A DNA stretch of 64,000 nucleotides from Membranipora membranacea (lineage: Eukaryota > Bryozoa > Gymnolaemata > Cheilostomatida > Membraniporidae): the NCBI GenBank assembly GCA_914767715.1, contig OU612072.1, forward strand, positions 15,190,001-15,254,000. Direction: 5' to 3'. Of this stretch, positions 1-9,689 are shown piece by piece (within the stretch, counting starts at the first letter, position 1; the number at the start of each line of letters is the position of its first letter). A model generated the notes under the pieces. It was not told where the DNA came from, searched no databases, and saw only the letters and a list, made by a program, of their open reading frames with translations. A program made the position numbers and the translations under genes.

Positions 1-79
1 TGAGAAAGCCTACTCCAGGGGAGAGCCAACACATACGGACAGGAGCCATGCTTACAACTTGAGTGAATTTTTGTCTTAC

Positions 80-185
80 CTTCTCAGATGTATGGGATAG
101 CTGAGATTATATCCTCTCTGCCGTACTTTCGTAAATACTCGTCACAACAAAAAGTAAAAAAATAAGTTCAGACAGTTTTGCTCAA
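80..185 (-). other. S block: probable 5' untranslated exon of family M gene (first copy)
   Basis: Read on the minus strand, this block ends CTGAGAAG and is followed by GTAAGAC, a strong splice donor. It has no ATG and contains an in-frame TAA (ATATAATCTCAGC) upstream of the junction with a family M coding exon. The left part of this gene, including its coding exon, would lie outside the window. Other copies start at 6242, 19605, 28408, 37613, 45893, 53442 and 60524. The 5' end is not defined by the sequence. The same block read on the plus strand also has a good acceptor, so the strand is inferred from the compact copy at 52.6-53.5 kb. Confidence 0.4.
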
Positions 186-290
186 ATGCAGCTTTGATAG
201 TGCTAATATATAAGGAAATATAAAAGGTACATATATAATATATAAAGTAAAGTATAGTAAGATAGTATGGTAATGGCACAGTGCCTGCGC

Positions 291-471
291 TGACTCACAG
301 GGATTCCCAATTTATGTTAGCATGAAAGCAATGGACCTTTAGTTCGTTGATGAAAGTATGCATTGTGAAATGGAAGTGAATATATAAGATAAAGTGTTGG
401 TAAAATGAAACCGCAAGTATAATGTAAAGTTGAATGTCATGTATTCAAGAGGCTGACTCACAGGGATTCCC
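291..471. promoter_or_regulatory. Two AP-1/kappaB-like composite sites
   Basis: TGACTCACAGGGATTCCC occurs at 291-308 and again at 454-471: an AP-1 consensus (TGACTCA), two bases, then a kappaB/Relish-like GGGATTCCC. Both lie 100-400 bp upstream of the S exon on the minus strand. Factor binding is inferred from consensus only. Confidence 0.5.
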
Positions 472-532
472 AATTTATGTTAGCATGAAAGTATATGCAC
501 TGTGAGATGTGGAGACCCATCCACAATTGATC

Positions 533-738
533 ATTTTCACATTGATCACGTGATATACTTGAGTACTTATATTTCTGATTAATAGAGAGGAATTCCCCTA
601 TCTAAAAATAGCATTTGTGAGATATGGAGACTATCAAAAAGCTAGTGCACACGCACCCAAACAAATCATTTTCACACTGATCATGTGTTATACTAGTGTA
701 GTATATCTCTGATTGATAGTGAGTGAATTAATTCACCT
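533..738. promoter_or_regulatory. Tandem promoter module (two related copies of about 70 bp)
   Basis: Copy one (533-597) holds TGATCACGTGATATACT, then ATTAATAGAGAGGAATTCCCC, which includes a ten-base kappaB consensus match. Copy two (668-738) holds TGATCATGTG, TACTAGTGTAGTATATCTC and the palindrome TGAATTAATTCA. The pair recurs in every intact unit (for example 19793-19992 and 46490-46680). An inverted relative lies just upstream of each X gene. Confidence 0.55.
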
Positions 739-1146
739 AGGCCTTAGCGTGACTCAATGCAGTGTGTAGGAGAAGGTTGGATGACTACCCAAGTTTTTGT
801 ATATTTATCAAAGTTCTTATTTCTTGTCTAAATATTTAGTATTTAGTATTTATTTTTTTACGGTCTGACTCAATATCAAAATGGTGCATTGCTAGCCTAA
901 GCTCAGAAGAAAATTACTGGAGAGATTAGAAAGTATTACTGAACAAAACTCTCGTATCTCTTACCTTGTACAGGGGTGCGCTAAGTTGAATTTCATGCGT
1001 ATATGTAATATGTTTCATTTCACGTACAGACCGCTGGGGAGCTGCTAATAGAAAGTGATTTACATTTTTACTTTACATTTTCATTTGCTGGGGAAGAATG
1101 TTGACAACAACTGTAATATTTGATGAAAAGTGTATCATTGGGCATT

Positions 1147-1156
1147 GGGGGGGGGG
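1147..1156. repeat. Length-variable poly-G tract
   Basis: Ten consecutive G follow GGGCATT. The homologous tract is 11 G at 20396, 24 at 29384, 13 at 38591, 12 at 47088 and 19 at 61867, so this is a hypervariable mononucleotide repeat at a fixed place in the promoter region. Confidence 0.9.
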
Positions 1157-1254
1157 AGGAGTGAAGACAATCAAAAACTATTAGATTACTCACTTTTTTA
1201 CGGTATACAATTTGTCAACTATGTTCTGCAACATAGACAAGAAGAACTGGTTAC

Positions 1255-1281
1255 TGAGTCATAATGGAGAGTGGAATTCCC
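1255..1281. promoter_or_regulatory. AP-1/kappaB-like composite site, second type
   Basis: TGAGTCA, 11 bases, then GGAATTCCC. The same arrangement recurs at 20477, 29516, 32004, 38701 (degenerate kappaB half), 47195 and 61984, and in decayed form at 8665, 7425 and 54490. Confidence 0.5.
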
Positions 1282-1559
1282 AATGATTACATCGTGAGTC
1301 TTACATTAATGAGTTGTCTCCCTTTCATATTTGAATAGGTATATTGACCAGTAATTTTTAAATCTGTTCAGTTTCTAAGTCAGATCAAGAAGTGTTTTCA
1401 ATGATGGGCAAAAGATGTTTCCCGAGGTCAACCATGACCTGAAAAGATTAAACCCGACTGCTTTTATACAGAGTATTCGTTAAAAAACCAAACATGAGGC
1501 GAGCTTGTGGTTTTATGTTTATACCCCTATTCTTTATCTGTCAACTCATAGAGCTCCTG

Positions 1560-1860
1560 GTCGGTGTTGGAAAGGAGAAAATATAATCTGGTATTGAAAT
1601 ACTCGAATTAAGTCTCTGCAGGTAATCAGAGTAATACCACAATCTGTGATCCTTGTAGGTGACACATCCGATATTTTTAGCTGTCGACAGGTAGGACTGA
1701 ATCATGACCTTGTTTTAGGCATTGTTTTATAAAAGTGTTTTCATCACCACACGATCACATATGTAGCTTCGCTTACCCTGAGTAAATGTTCCTGAAACTT
1801 TCCCACACTGTGTGATGCCTGCATTACATAAAAATTTTCATCATTACAAACAACGAATAT
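1560..1860. repeat. Truncated Y block remnant
   Basis: The sequence from the GAGCTCCTGGTCGG box through the CATCACATAAAAATTTTCATC segment matches the start of the Y blocks at 29990, 32450 and 62400. It then breaks off and joins directly to the sequence flanking M1. A similar truncation is seen at 47630-47930. Confidence 0.6.
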
Positions 1861-1952
1861 ATTAGGATGTTAAAGAAACAAGTTAATTTTAATCGCTTGA
1901 CTTCCCGTTACCAGAAAAAATATGGCATATTCAAAATGCACTTGGTCGTGTA

Positions 1953-1968
1953 CTTGTATATATACAAG
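1953..1968. repeat. 16 bp perfect palindrome CTTGTATATATACAAG
   Basis: It is conserved in the region 3' of most M coding exons (for example near 15050, 23140 and 48015), always followed by a TCTATCAATAAATATATG box. It may be part of a 3' end or a neutral AT-rich hairpin. Confidence 0.5.
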
Positions 1969-2286
1969 TACTCTATCAATAAATATATGTGGTATTTTAA
2001 AGTCAAAAATATGAAAAATATGTATCTCATTGCAGTAAAATAGTGAAAATGCAGTACGCTCTCTTTTTTTTTTAAATTTATGGTTACAGCATAGCCATTA
2101 TCAATATATCGATATCATTTACAAGGATGAGAAGGCACTATAGGCCCTACTTGTGGGCTGTAGAGGATATCATGTTTAAGAACCAGTATCTGATATAATT
2201 GTGGATCGGTTGAGTATATAATAAATAATAATGACTGAAGACCAACAGGACTTCTTTCCTGTAACTATAAAAGATCAAAGCATGAA

Positions 2287-2292
2287 TTTAAT
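2287..2292 (-). terminator. Possible poly(A) signal ATTAAA for M1
   Basis: ATTAAA on the minus strand lies about 130 nt after the M1 stop codon. It is present at the same place after most M copies (for example M4, M5, M6 and M9). Cleavage site and use are not visible. Confidence 0.3.
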
Positions 2293-2423
2293 AAATAGTC
2301 ATTTTAGCATTTTACTTTTTGTTAGCAACTTTGGTGGGGGAGGGATTGATTATGAGTTTGATTAAAATCAGATGTCACATCACATGCCACATCCCGGAGC
2401 ATGGGTGAATTGTTGTGTCCTTT

Positions 2424-2600
2424 TTAAGCGCTGAAGTTGCTGAACTCTACATGGTATGGATCATATTCAGTCTGAATAGGTAGTGAGTCACTATAGAATT
2501 CCGTGTTGTTTGGATCGTAGCTGACTTGTGCAGATATGAAGGTGATACCAAAGTTACGGAGTAGATATGCTTTGTATCCATCGTACTCTGCTACTGCCAT
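2424..2600 (-). CDS. Family M small protein, copy M1 (58 aa)
   Basis: Single coding exon for an unrecognised 58-residue protein. The exon begins at an acceptor (CTCTTGCAG, exon edge at 2615) and the ATG sits in a strong Kozak context (AAGATGG). The protein starts MAVAEYDGYKAYLLRNFG, has a hydrophobic stretch around residues 14-26 and a Tyr/Asp/Asn-rich second half with SYDP and EYDPYHVEF, and ends SNFSA. No cysteine lies in the mature frame, and there is no signal peptide and no family I know. The probable first exon is the diverged S block at 6242, giving an intron of about 3.6 kb that contains R1 repeats and a THAP pseudogene. The reading frame is intact. Function unknown; coding status is supported by conservation with the divergent copy at 52.6 kb. 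Confidence 0.6.
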   Translation of the reverse strand: MAVAEYDGYKAYLLRNFGITFISAQVSYDPNNTEFYSDSLPIQTEYDPYHVEFSNFSA

Positions 2601-2689
2601 CTTAGAACAAGATACCTGCAAGAGGGAAAATATTAATGTGTGTATATTGCATATTATTGCAGGAATATCAATTCAGGCGCGTAACAAAC

Positions 2690-3300
2690 ATGCCATACAT
2701 GTAATGTAATATCCACCTTTTACTCTCCTCTCACTTACCTTTCACTTATAAAGATTGAATTCATTTGAAAAACATTTAAATTAGTGTCAGAAAAAGTTAA
2801 ATCAGATATACACAGGAAGTTGTATTAATCAGAAGACAGGTGAATGTCCTATAAGCTCTCTATATCCCTATATAATATGGAATACAATTTTGTACCATTG
2901 ACTAAAGCCATCGATCGCAGTTTTATCTTCTCTACACAAGTCGATTTTGATATCACACTTTTTTTCCCATAATCATGGCGACATTTGTTAGAATCAATGT
3001 GCACACATGAGTGCATTGTATACAATTTTGGAATTCTCAATTATTTCCTTACCTTTCCTAATTATAAAATTCACCTGGTTTGATGAACTGGAGTACAATA
3101 TCCTTTATCCCTTTTCACTAGTATTCAGATGTCTTGGTTCAGGCAGCAAAGCGATATGATCTAGAGATAAGAAGATAAGATATTACTCCTTGCTTTGCTA
3201 TGGAAGGGTAAGTTTTCCATTTCTGATTTCCTGCGTGTGACAGGAAACACAATGACACCATCAAATAGAAAACAAGTGAAACTAATGTGGATACTAATCA
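2690..3300. repeat. Conserved intronic block next to M exons
   Basis: This block runs from the CACTTATAAAGATTG box to CAGGAAACACAATGACACC. It recurs, with indels, at about 11960-12590, 23890-24490 and 34100-34540, and in part at 16820-17110 and 43270-43570. A 60-codon minus-strand ORF near 2849-3040 is not kept open in the other copies, where A/G homopolymer lengths differ, so I treat the block as intron. Confidence 0.6.
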
Positions 3301-3404
3301 TTGAATGAGGCATTTTGGCTGAAAAATTTAAATCAGGCTATGTAATTGTTCTGACACATGAGAAGAAAAATATCAGGTCGTGATCAAGCAACTGGAAACT
3401 TGAG

Positions 3405-3480
3405 TTAGGGGAGGTACACAAGACCACATTGAGTCGTGAGTTTACATTATCAATTCTGAGGCTAAACTGAGGTATTTTGA
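3405..3480 (+). repeat. R1 repeat, divergent copy
   Basis: Matches the 90 bp R1 element (GAGGTACACAAG ... CTCAGGCTAGACTGGGAATTCC) with many changes. Other divergent copies lie at 44193-44275 and 44293-44360. Confidence 0.5.
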
Positions 3481-4298
3481 GGAATTTTTTTATTCAGTTA
3501 ATAGTACAGCTATTACGTCTGAGATATCATCCTATCGGGATGACCCAGACCCGCATTATGAGGAATCTTTGTATTGTGTTGTTTGTTTAGACTGGATGAG
3601 TAAAAGAACACATTCCCATTTCTCAATAATCAAAAACCTCTACAAATTTAATCTGTTCAATTATTATTCTTATAAAGATAATTTCAGTATAAGTACAACC
3701 TGACTCTTCCACTGTTGTATTATATGTTTGTCGTTGAGTAACCAGAAAGACACTTCTGTAGTGTATCGTGTCTGAATCTCTAGTGTGACATGCGATTCAT
3801 CTATCTGGTTTGAAATTTCCTGACTGATTGAACATATACTTAATCCATTATTTAATGAAATGACAACATCATATTAATATGACGGTGAGTATATGTCATA
3901 TAGCACTGCGTGCAATAGCTAGCGCATAGAAAACATATATGCACTATTATTGTTGTTCGTAATACTTTAATGATTAACAAAAAAGAAACGTCTAATAGGT
4001 TAACGCCTATCTGCATTTAATCTGTCACGTGTTTTGTAGCCTTTGTCTCCATTTTGTTTACAAGTTAATAATAATTGAGAAATGGTTTTATGGTTGAAGG
4101 GAGGAATCAGATATACGATAAAAAAGAATCCGGTATTGATCCCATTGATATTGAGCAAAACAGTGCCAAATGAATACAAATCAGGCTATGAACTTCTATA
4201 GTGTGTTAGGAGGTAATCAGTATCAGCATTGCTTGTTGTTGGGACTTAAAAATCATGTCAGGGCATAATCAATAAAATCAGTGTAATGATATAATGAG

Positions 4299-4388
4299 TC
4301 AGGTCAGGTACACAAGGCCACCCTGAGTAATGAGTTTGTACTACCTATTCTCAGGCTAGACTGGGAATTCCTGTGAGCAAGCGCAGCT
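4299..4388 (+). repeat. R1 repeat
   Basis: GAGGTACACAAGGCCACCCTGAG, then CTCAGGCTAGACTGGGAATT and CCTGTGAGCAAGCGCAG. The last 24 bases are a near reverse complement of the promoter composite CTGCGCTGACTCACAGGGATTCCC, so R1 and the promoter element appear related. Intact copies also lie at 13467, 16641, 43086, 49603 and 59329. Confidence 0.65.
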
Positions 4389-4454
4389 TTAATAACACAT
4401 ACGTATTTTGCATGTGGAATAGGTGTGATTAAGTAGGATATATTCGTCCTATAA

Positions 4455-5040
4455 TGTATGACTAAATCTGAGGAACTCGTCAAACTTTTGCAGAGATAGA
4501 TAGAGGACATGCTATATGATTGATGAGTAATTTATTATTGAATCTAAATACATTGAAAAATGTATAATTACTGATCTGATTTACAATTTACTTAGTTTTC
4601 ATATTACTGATAGCTCACTGGATAATCATTATTACAAGTATTTTGTAATCAAATAATAATAGTACCAAGAGCCAACATATATAGCTGCATATCACAAATC
4701 TGAATGACCAAGACCAGAATTTTGTGGAAACCTAGTATTGTGTTGTTTTGAATGCAGTGAATGAGACGATGTGAATGTCAGTTCGGAGGAAAGGTGCTAA
4801 CAGAAACCGTACATTGAGCAAGACATGCCTGCAAGTGACCAGGAGCGTTGGAAGGGGCTTTATCGAATAGCCGTGATTGATTAAAATTGTGTGCACAGAA
4901 AGTTTTTTTCGATTGTCTGGCTCTGGCCTAGCCGTTGTGTTAAATAAACACAAAGTAACCCTGCAAAATAAGGGGCAACACAAACAAACACACAAGCATT
5001 GTATAAATTTCTTCAACACCTTCTCAGCTGTGATTGCATG
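4455..5040. repeat. Dispersed repeat, about 590 bp (first copy)
   Basis: From GTATGACTAAATCTGAGGAACTCG to the TTCTCAGCTGTGATTGCAT box this matches 50448-51040, and partly 26960-27300. It has no convincing coding frame. Confidence 0.6.
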
Positions 5041-5089
5041 AGCAGTTGTTTAATGAAAATTATTTGTATATGTTATCATATGCGATGCT

Positions 5090-5460
5090 TTAAGAAAAAG
5101 TCATCTAGAAACTGGTGTGCTGCCTACGGCTGTGGAAATAACCCGGCAGGAAATCCTAATTTAAGCTTCCACGTCTTCCCGAGAAATAACGAGGAGAGAC
5201 TAAAGGTACGGGTTTTGAACGCAAGAACTGGACTCCATTAAAATATGCTGTTCTATGTAGCGAAGATTTCAAACGAGATACATTTAGAAGGCCCCTGGTG
5301 TGGGGGGGGGGGGAGAGCTTTGCTAAAAAAGGATGCTATCCCAACAATTTTCCAATCCTTCCCACACTATCTACAAACCCCTGAGCCTAAAGAAAGACGG
5401 ATATTACCACGAAACGAGCCAAGCAGCATCGATCCGTCAGAAAATACGGATACTGAACCC
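5090..5460 (+). pseudogene. Broken THAP-domain pseudogene
   Basis: The first frame reads NWCAAYGCGNNPAGNPN followed by SFHVFPRN, the start of a THAP C2CH zinc finger. The reading then shifts frame at about 5210 to continue FERKNWTPLKYAVLCSEDF, and shifts again across a poly-G tract near 5303 to end LLKKDAIPTIF, the typical end of a THAP domain. The second zinc-ligand pair reads CSED where the family has Cys-x2-His, so a ligand is lost as well. THAP domains bind DNA and occur in THAP proteins and in P-element and other transposases. No start, no transposase body and two frameshifts mark this as dead. It lies in the presumed M1 intron. Confidence 0.75.
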
Positions 5461-6241
5461 ACAACCAACAAAATATTTGTGATACTGTGTTGTGGGTATT
5501 CTGTGCAGTTGAATAGTAGTGGTAGAAGTGTTAAGGGTGGACGGCTGTATTTGTTTCAATATTTATTGGCTAATGATTGTAACTTATCAGGTCTGTTCTC
5601 GCTCTGGATTCGCCTATTGAGTCAATTTTTTATACCATCTTGTGTGGAAAGGTCTTTTACATAAACTCACAAATTTTCTCTGTGTTCAAATTATTAGGGG
5701 CCGGACAAGGGCCGATATCATGCCCGGCGTCCCTTGATTTTTCACATTATTTCATTGATGGGTATATAGTAAACTATGGCTCAAAGCACAAACTAATTAC
5801 GTCACGTCGTGCTATTTAAGTGGCACAGTATTGAATGCTATTGGCCTATCTAGGTAGTATATTAAGTCTATGGTCACACCCAAAAGCCATTCAACCAACC
5901 AGAGGTTTCCCGGTCTCATGTCTCCATAATCACAGGCATTGGTCTTCTCCAATAACGCATGCGGTCTCCCCTTTGGGTAAAGATATGTTTGACGTGAGAA
6001 GCTTAAAAAAACCAACTGCCTTTCACAGATTGGTAGGCAAGATACCAGAAGCTGCCAGGGCTATATGAAACTTAAAGACTTCACGGGGCACTGACAGCCA
6101 AATGAGTATTCACTAGATAGTTTTTCAAGCGACTAGACTAGTAGCCTTTGTGGTTTATATGAATGAGGGAGCCCGCTGTGGGTGAGGGATTCACATGCAC
6201 ACAGTAACTTTGCATCGAACTTGAGTAAATTGTTGTCTTAC

Positions 6242-6345
6242 GTTCTTAGATGTTTGGGATGGCTGAGATTATATGAGCTGCTATCCTGTATACCAAACTG
6301 TCATATAGATACTAATCACAACACAAAGTATAATGATAAGTTCAG
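6242..6345 (-). other. Diverged S block (S'1), probable 5' exon for M1
   Basis: The minus-strand reading ends CATCTAAGAAC and is followed by GTAAGAC. It is the nearest S-type exon upstream of M1. The donor context (AAC instead of AAG) is slightly weaker than in the other copies. Confidence 0.35.
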
Positions 6346-6587
6346 ATTTGGTCAAGCTTAGCTTTGATCTTGTGCTTTTGCCTATATGTCAACTATATGT
6401 TAACCGGAGTAACAGCTATTACTCCTTGCTTGTATTGTATTGAAAATTGAGATTGGATAAATACAAGCTATACGTCGTTGCGTTTTGCCTATTGCCTATA
6501 TGTGAAAAGGGGAATGTCTGTTATGAGTCTTATCAGCTTGTAAATGATAATGTAAATGAGATAAGCAAGCCATGGCAGTGCCTAGGC

Positions 6588-6605
6588 TGACTCACAGGAA
6601 TTCCC
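6588..6605. promoter_or_regulatory. AP-1/kappaB-like composite site in D1
   Basis: TGACTCACAGGAATTCCC. The matching site in D2 (53683-53710) carries a second AGGAATTCCC directly after the first. Confidence 0.45.
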
Positions 6606-9225
6606 AGGAATTTTCAGGAGTTCATCAGCACAAATATCCTGGGCGAATAAAAATGTTGACCTAACTAACCAGGCGATATTGTCAAAGAGAGCAGACACAT
6701 CTTGCGCTTCTTTTTGACTTCGCTGGCGTCTACCTCGCCAATTTTAAAAGCAGCATCAAGGATATTTTTCACAGAATCCTCCCATTGTCCGTAACTTATG
6801 TCACAGCCTGACAAATTATTGAATATTAAACTTCATTATGTCTTTGATTATTCTTCTTTGTGTTGTTGACTCCTTATGGAAAATATTCTTCGGAATGATT
6901 GCGTCAGTCCTTAAAATATGTTACTACACAAATACTGTCTCTTGGATACATTCCTGATGGATAGTGAGGCGAGTATGGTTGGTCAAAGTGACGCACTTGA
7001 TTGTTTAGTAGTAGTAATGATGCTATCAGTAATTTACTGTCCACAGTCCAGGTTTTTTGTTGATATCTCGATTAATTTTGATCGGGTTTTCATTTTAAAA
7101 ATTGCGTTGTTATAAATTTTTTATTATTTCTATTATCGTTTATTCAATTTGACATATATGTTCACTGCCCTAGTGTAAATTAATATCAAGCTGTTCACGA
7201 CAACCTGATAAATAATTATTGGCCCCTGAAAGGGGCACTGAATAGCAAATAACGTGTATATTGTCAATCATTATATCTCCTATAGCATCAATGTCTATTT
7301 ATATGAACTAGACTAACGGCAGGTTTTGTCCGGTTGTTGTGACTCATGGCAAAAAGGTGTTCAATTTTGTGTGTAAAATTCTATGATCACATCGATTCTG
7401 AATACCTGAAAAATTTTGTGATCTTAATGAGTCAAAATGGAAAGTGGTATTCCAGATGACTACATCATCAGGCTTTCACAGGTTGTCTCCCTCTAAAATA
7501 GGAATGGATATATCGACCATTACTAATTGTAACTGTTCAGTTGTCGTGTCAGATAAACATGCAACAAATTCTAGACATTCCCGAATTTGACCTCACCCTA
7601 AACATTGAACTTGGCAGTTTCTATCATAAAATATTTATTTAAAACGAAATTTGTAACTGGGACTGCAGTAAGTTTGTTGCTCCTCTTCATGTGTCGGGTA
7701 GTTCTGCAGTTATTGCGTTTTTAGAACTGATATGTAGCACCTCAAACCACTAGAAAGCATTTATACTTATATTGTGGTTAGTTAATCCACACTTCAGGTT
7801 CTTTTTACGTGGTCAGGGGCAAGGGATTACTAGTTATTATTTAAATCCAACGCTCTCCAATTCATTTCACTCAATCAACCTGGTTTTATCCGACTCTGTA
7901 GCAAGGAAGAAAATACACTATGTTCCTTTATCCATAAAGCAGTTGTTAGCTTTTAGTTCCTCATGCAAAATCCTGACTCACTTTTGTCTCCCAGCACTTT
8001 TATAGTGGCTATTCAAGGCAAGACACATCATGTGTACATCTTTTGTTCACACTGTTACTATGGTTCTGTTCGTTTTGATAATAAAATTTCCATGAGAAAA
8101 TGTATGTCTACGTAATAGAAAATCGTAAGTTATCGAATTAGGTAAAGTAAAATTGGCATTTTCCCACGCTCAGTTAGCGCTCACACCCTTGAAATTTAAA
8201 TAGTATCCGAGTTCTGCCGCTTAAATTTATTTCCCATCCTGTGGTCTCATCTTTGGCAAGGTCATTTGATTCATATGTCACTATATCAACAGGTAGCAGA
8301 AAGTGAATCGGGAGAGGGATGTTACCGACGGCTGATTCTTCATAGCAGGCACCTCCTAATCTTTCGCCTCAGGCCTGGTTTGCTACTATTGGGAATGGCT
8401 ATAGGTCTTGTCTCATTCAATAGGTTAAAAGAATAGGAGGGGTGGATATCAGTAGGTCTATTTGAAGAGTTTAGACAGTTAATATACAGTTTTGAAAAAA
8501 TCTAAGATGTTGTGGAAGACCGTTGAAAACAATCGTAATAATTGTTGAGAAGCGCATAATAAGGGGGAGGGGAAGGCAATTAAAGTCTATTAATTTACTG
8601 AGTTCATTTATATTGTATGCCATTGTTGGCAGTATTCTGCAGCATAAAAAACACTATTGATTACTGAGTCATAATGGAGAGTGGAAATCCAAAATAACTA
8701 CATCGTAAGTCTTGCATAAATGAGTTGTCTCCCTTTCATATTTGAGTAGGTATATTGACCAATGATATTTAAATTCAGTTGTTCAGTTCCTGAGTCAGAT
8801 CAAGAAGTGTTATCAGTGATGGGCAAAAGATGTTTCATAAGGTCAACCTTGACCTCAATATATTGAATCTGACTGCTTTTATATAGAGTATTTGTAAAAA
8901 ATCCAAACATGAGGCGAGCCTGAGGTTTACTTGTTGGTCAGTTTATATGTTTCTCCGCAGAACTTGCTTTCGTAGAAGTCATACGAAGTACCGTAAACCT
9001 CTCAAATAGAGGCACATAGGTACTCAGCCCTGGGTTTTCAACCACAAACATTGGTTATATATTTATAGCCCTATCTGTCATGTGACAATTCGTAGAGCTC
9101 CTGGTCGGTATTAGAAAGGATTCGAATTCTCAGCCAGAGAAAAAAATTATTTCTTCTAGAATTTTCGAATTGAGTCTCTGTAGGTAATCAGTGACGTAGC
9201 ACGATCTGTGAATGTCATTTTGATG

Positions 9226-9266
9226 AACCGAGGAGTTAGAGATATAGAGTCTCTAACTCCTTGGTT
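9226..9266. repeat. Hairpin upstream of X1
   Basis: 17 bp arms (AACCGAGGAGTTAGAGA and its complement) around a 7-base loop, with one G-T wobble in this copy. Equivalent hairpins lie at 21036, 39260 (perfect) and 55574, each about 430-460 bp before the X start region. Confidence 0.75.
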
Positions 9267-9405
9267 AGACCACATTCTAATTCGAGACTATTAACATGTG
9301 TATCTCTGATTGTTATTGTCGATTTAGTGTGAGTTCCTAACATCTTCCCGCCACTAATTAATAAAATTGACACCAGGTTGTCACACCCGATGGTATTCTT
9401 GCTAT

Positions 9406-9471
9406 GTGAATTAATTCACTCTCTACTAATCAGAGATGTACATACAAAAGTATATTACACGATCAGTGTGG
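9406..9471. promoter_or_regulatory. Inverted copy of the promoter module, upstream of X1
   Basis: GTGAATTAATTCAC, AATCAGAGAT, then GATCAGTGTG: the reverse complement arrangement of the module at 668-738. The module therefore points the same way relative to the minus-strand M gene and the plus-strand X gene. Equivalent copies lie near 21217, 39442 and 55756. Confidence 0.55.
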
Positions 9472-9575
9472 GGTAGCATGTCTGACTAATTTAATCTTAT
9501 AGATCAGACAGACTAAGCAGACAAAATATTCTCTAGTAGTGTTGTCAATTTAAAACATAACAAAACATAAAACTG

Positions 9576-9583
9576 TATATATA
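9576..9583 (+). promoter_or_regulatory. TATA-like box for X1
   Basis: TATATATA about 105 bp before the X1 ATG. It is conserved at 21385, 39610 and 55924. A start of transcription about 30 bp downstream would give a 5' UTR of roughly 80 nt. Confidence 0.4.
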
Positions 9584-9689
9584 CTTTTTTTCAAATCGAT
9601 TTCAACCTCACTTAAATTCCGATGTTTTAATTCATATCCGACATACAATCCCAGACTACACTAAGCTTTACTCTAGCAGTGGACTGAGA

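Larger units (their letters stand above)
5868..8330. repeat. D1: diverged promoter/S block copy, about 2.4 kb
   Basis: It matches D2 (53075-55373) closely and, more weakly, the standard S-plus-promoter block. It keeps a diverged S exon (6242), an AP-1/kappaB composite (6588) and a decayed second-type composite (about 7425-7455), but no poly-G tract. The edge at 5868-5875 is abrupt: D2 continues left into coding exon M-D, while D1 does not. Several ORFs of 60-77 codons inside show mostly amino-acid-changing differences between D1 and D2, so I do not call them genes. Confidence 0.6.

Noticed and set aside
80-160. Plus-strand reading of the S block as a last coding exon (MYGIAEIISSLPYSRKYSSQ)
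   Set aside because: The acceptor TTACCTTCTCAG is good and the frame is open in six copies, but it is stopped by TGA in both diverged copies (6.3 and 53.5 kb), and no upstream plus-strand exon was found. The minus-strand donor reading fits the compact M-D gene better. Strand remains to be confirmed.
2849-3040. 63-codon minus-strand ORF (LYTMHSCVHIDSNKC) as an extra M exon
   Set aside because: Other unit copies break the frame through A/G homopolymer length changes (for example near 34270), so it is not under coding constraint.
5835-6068. ORF pair in D1 and D2 (HPKAIQPTRGFPVS ... KIPEAARAI)
   Set aside because: About one residue in five differs between the two copies, with no excess of silent changes, and both lie in promoter-type duplicated sequence.
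7772-8005. 77-codon ORF in D1 with counterpart at 54833
   Set aside because: The frames diverge by indels at the C-terminus, there is no motif, and the region is non-coding in the standard units.
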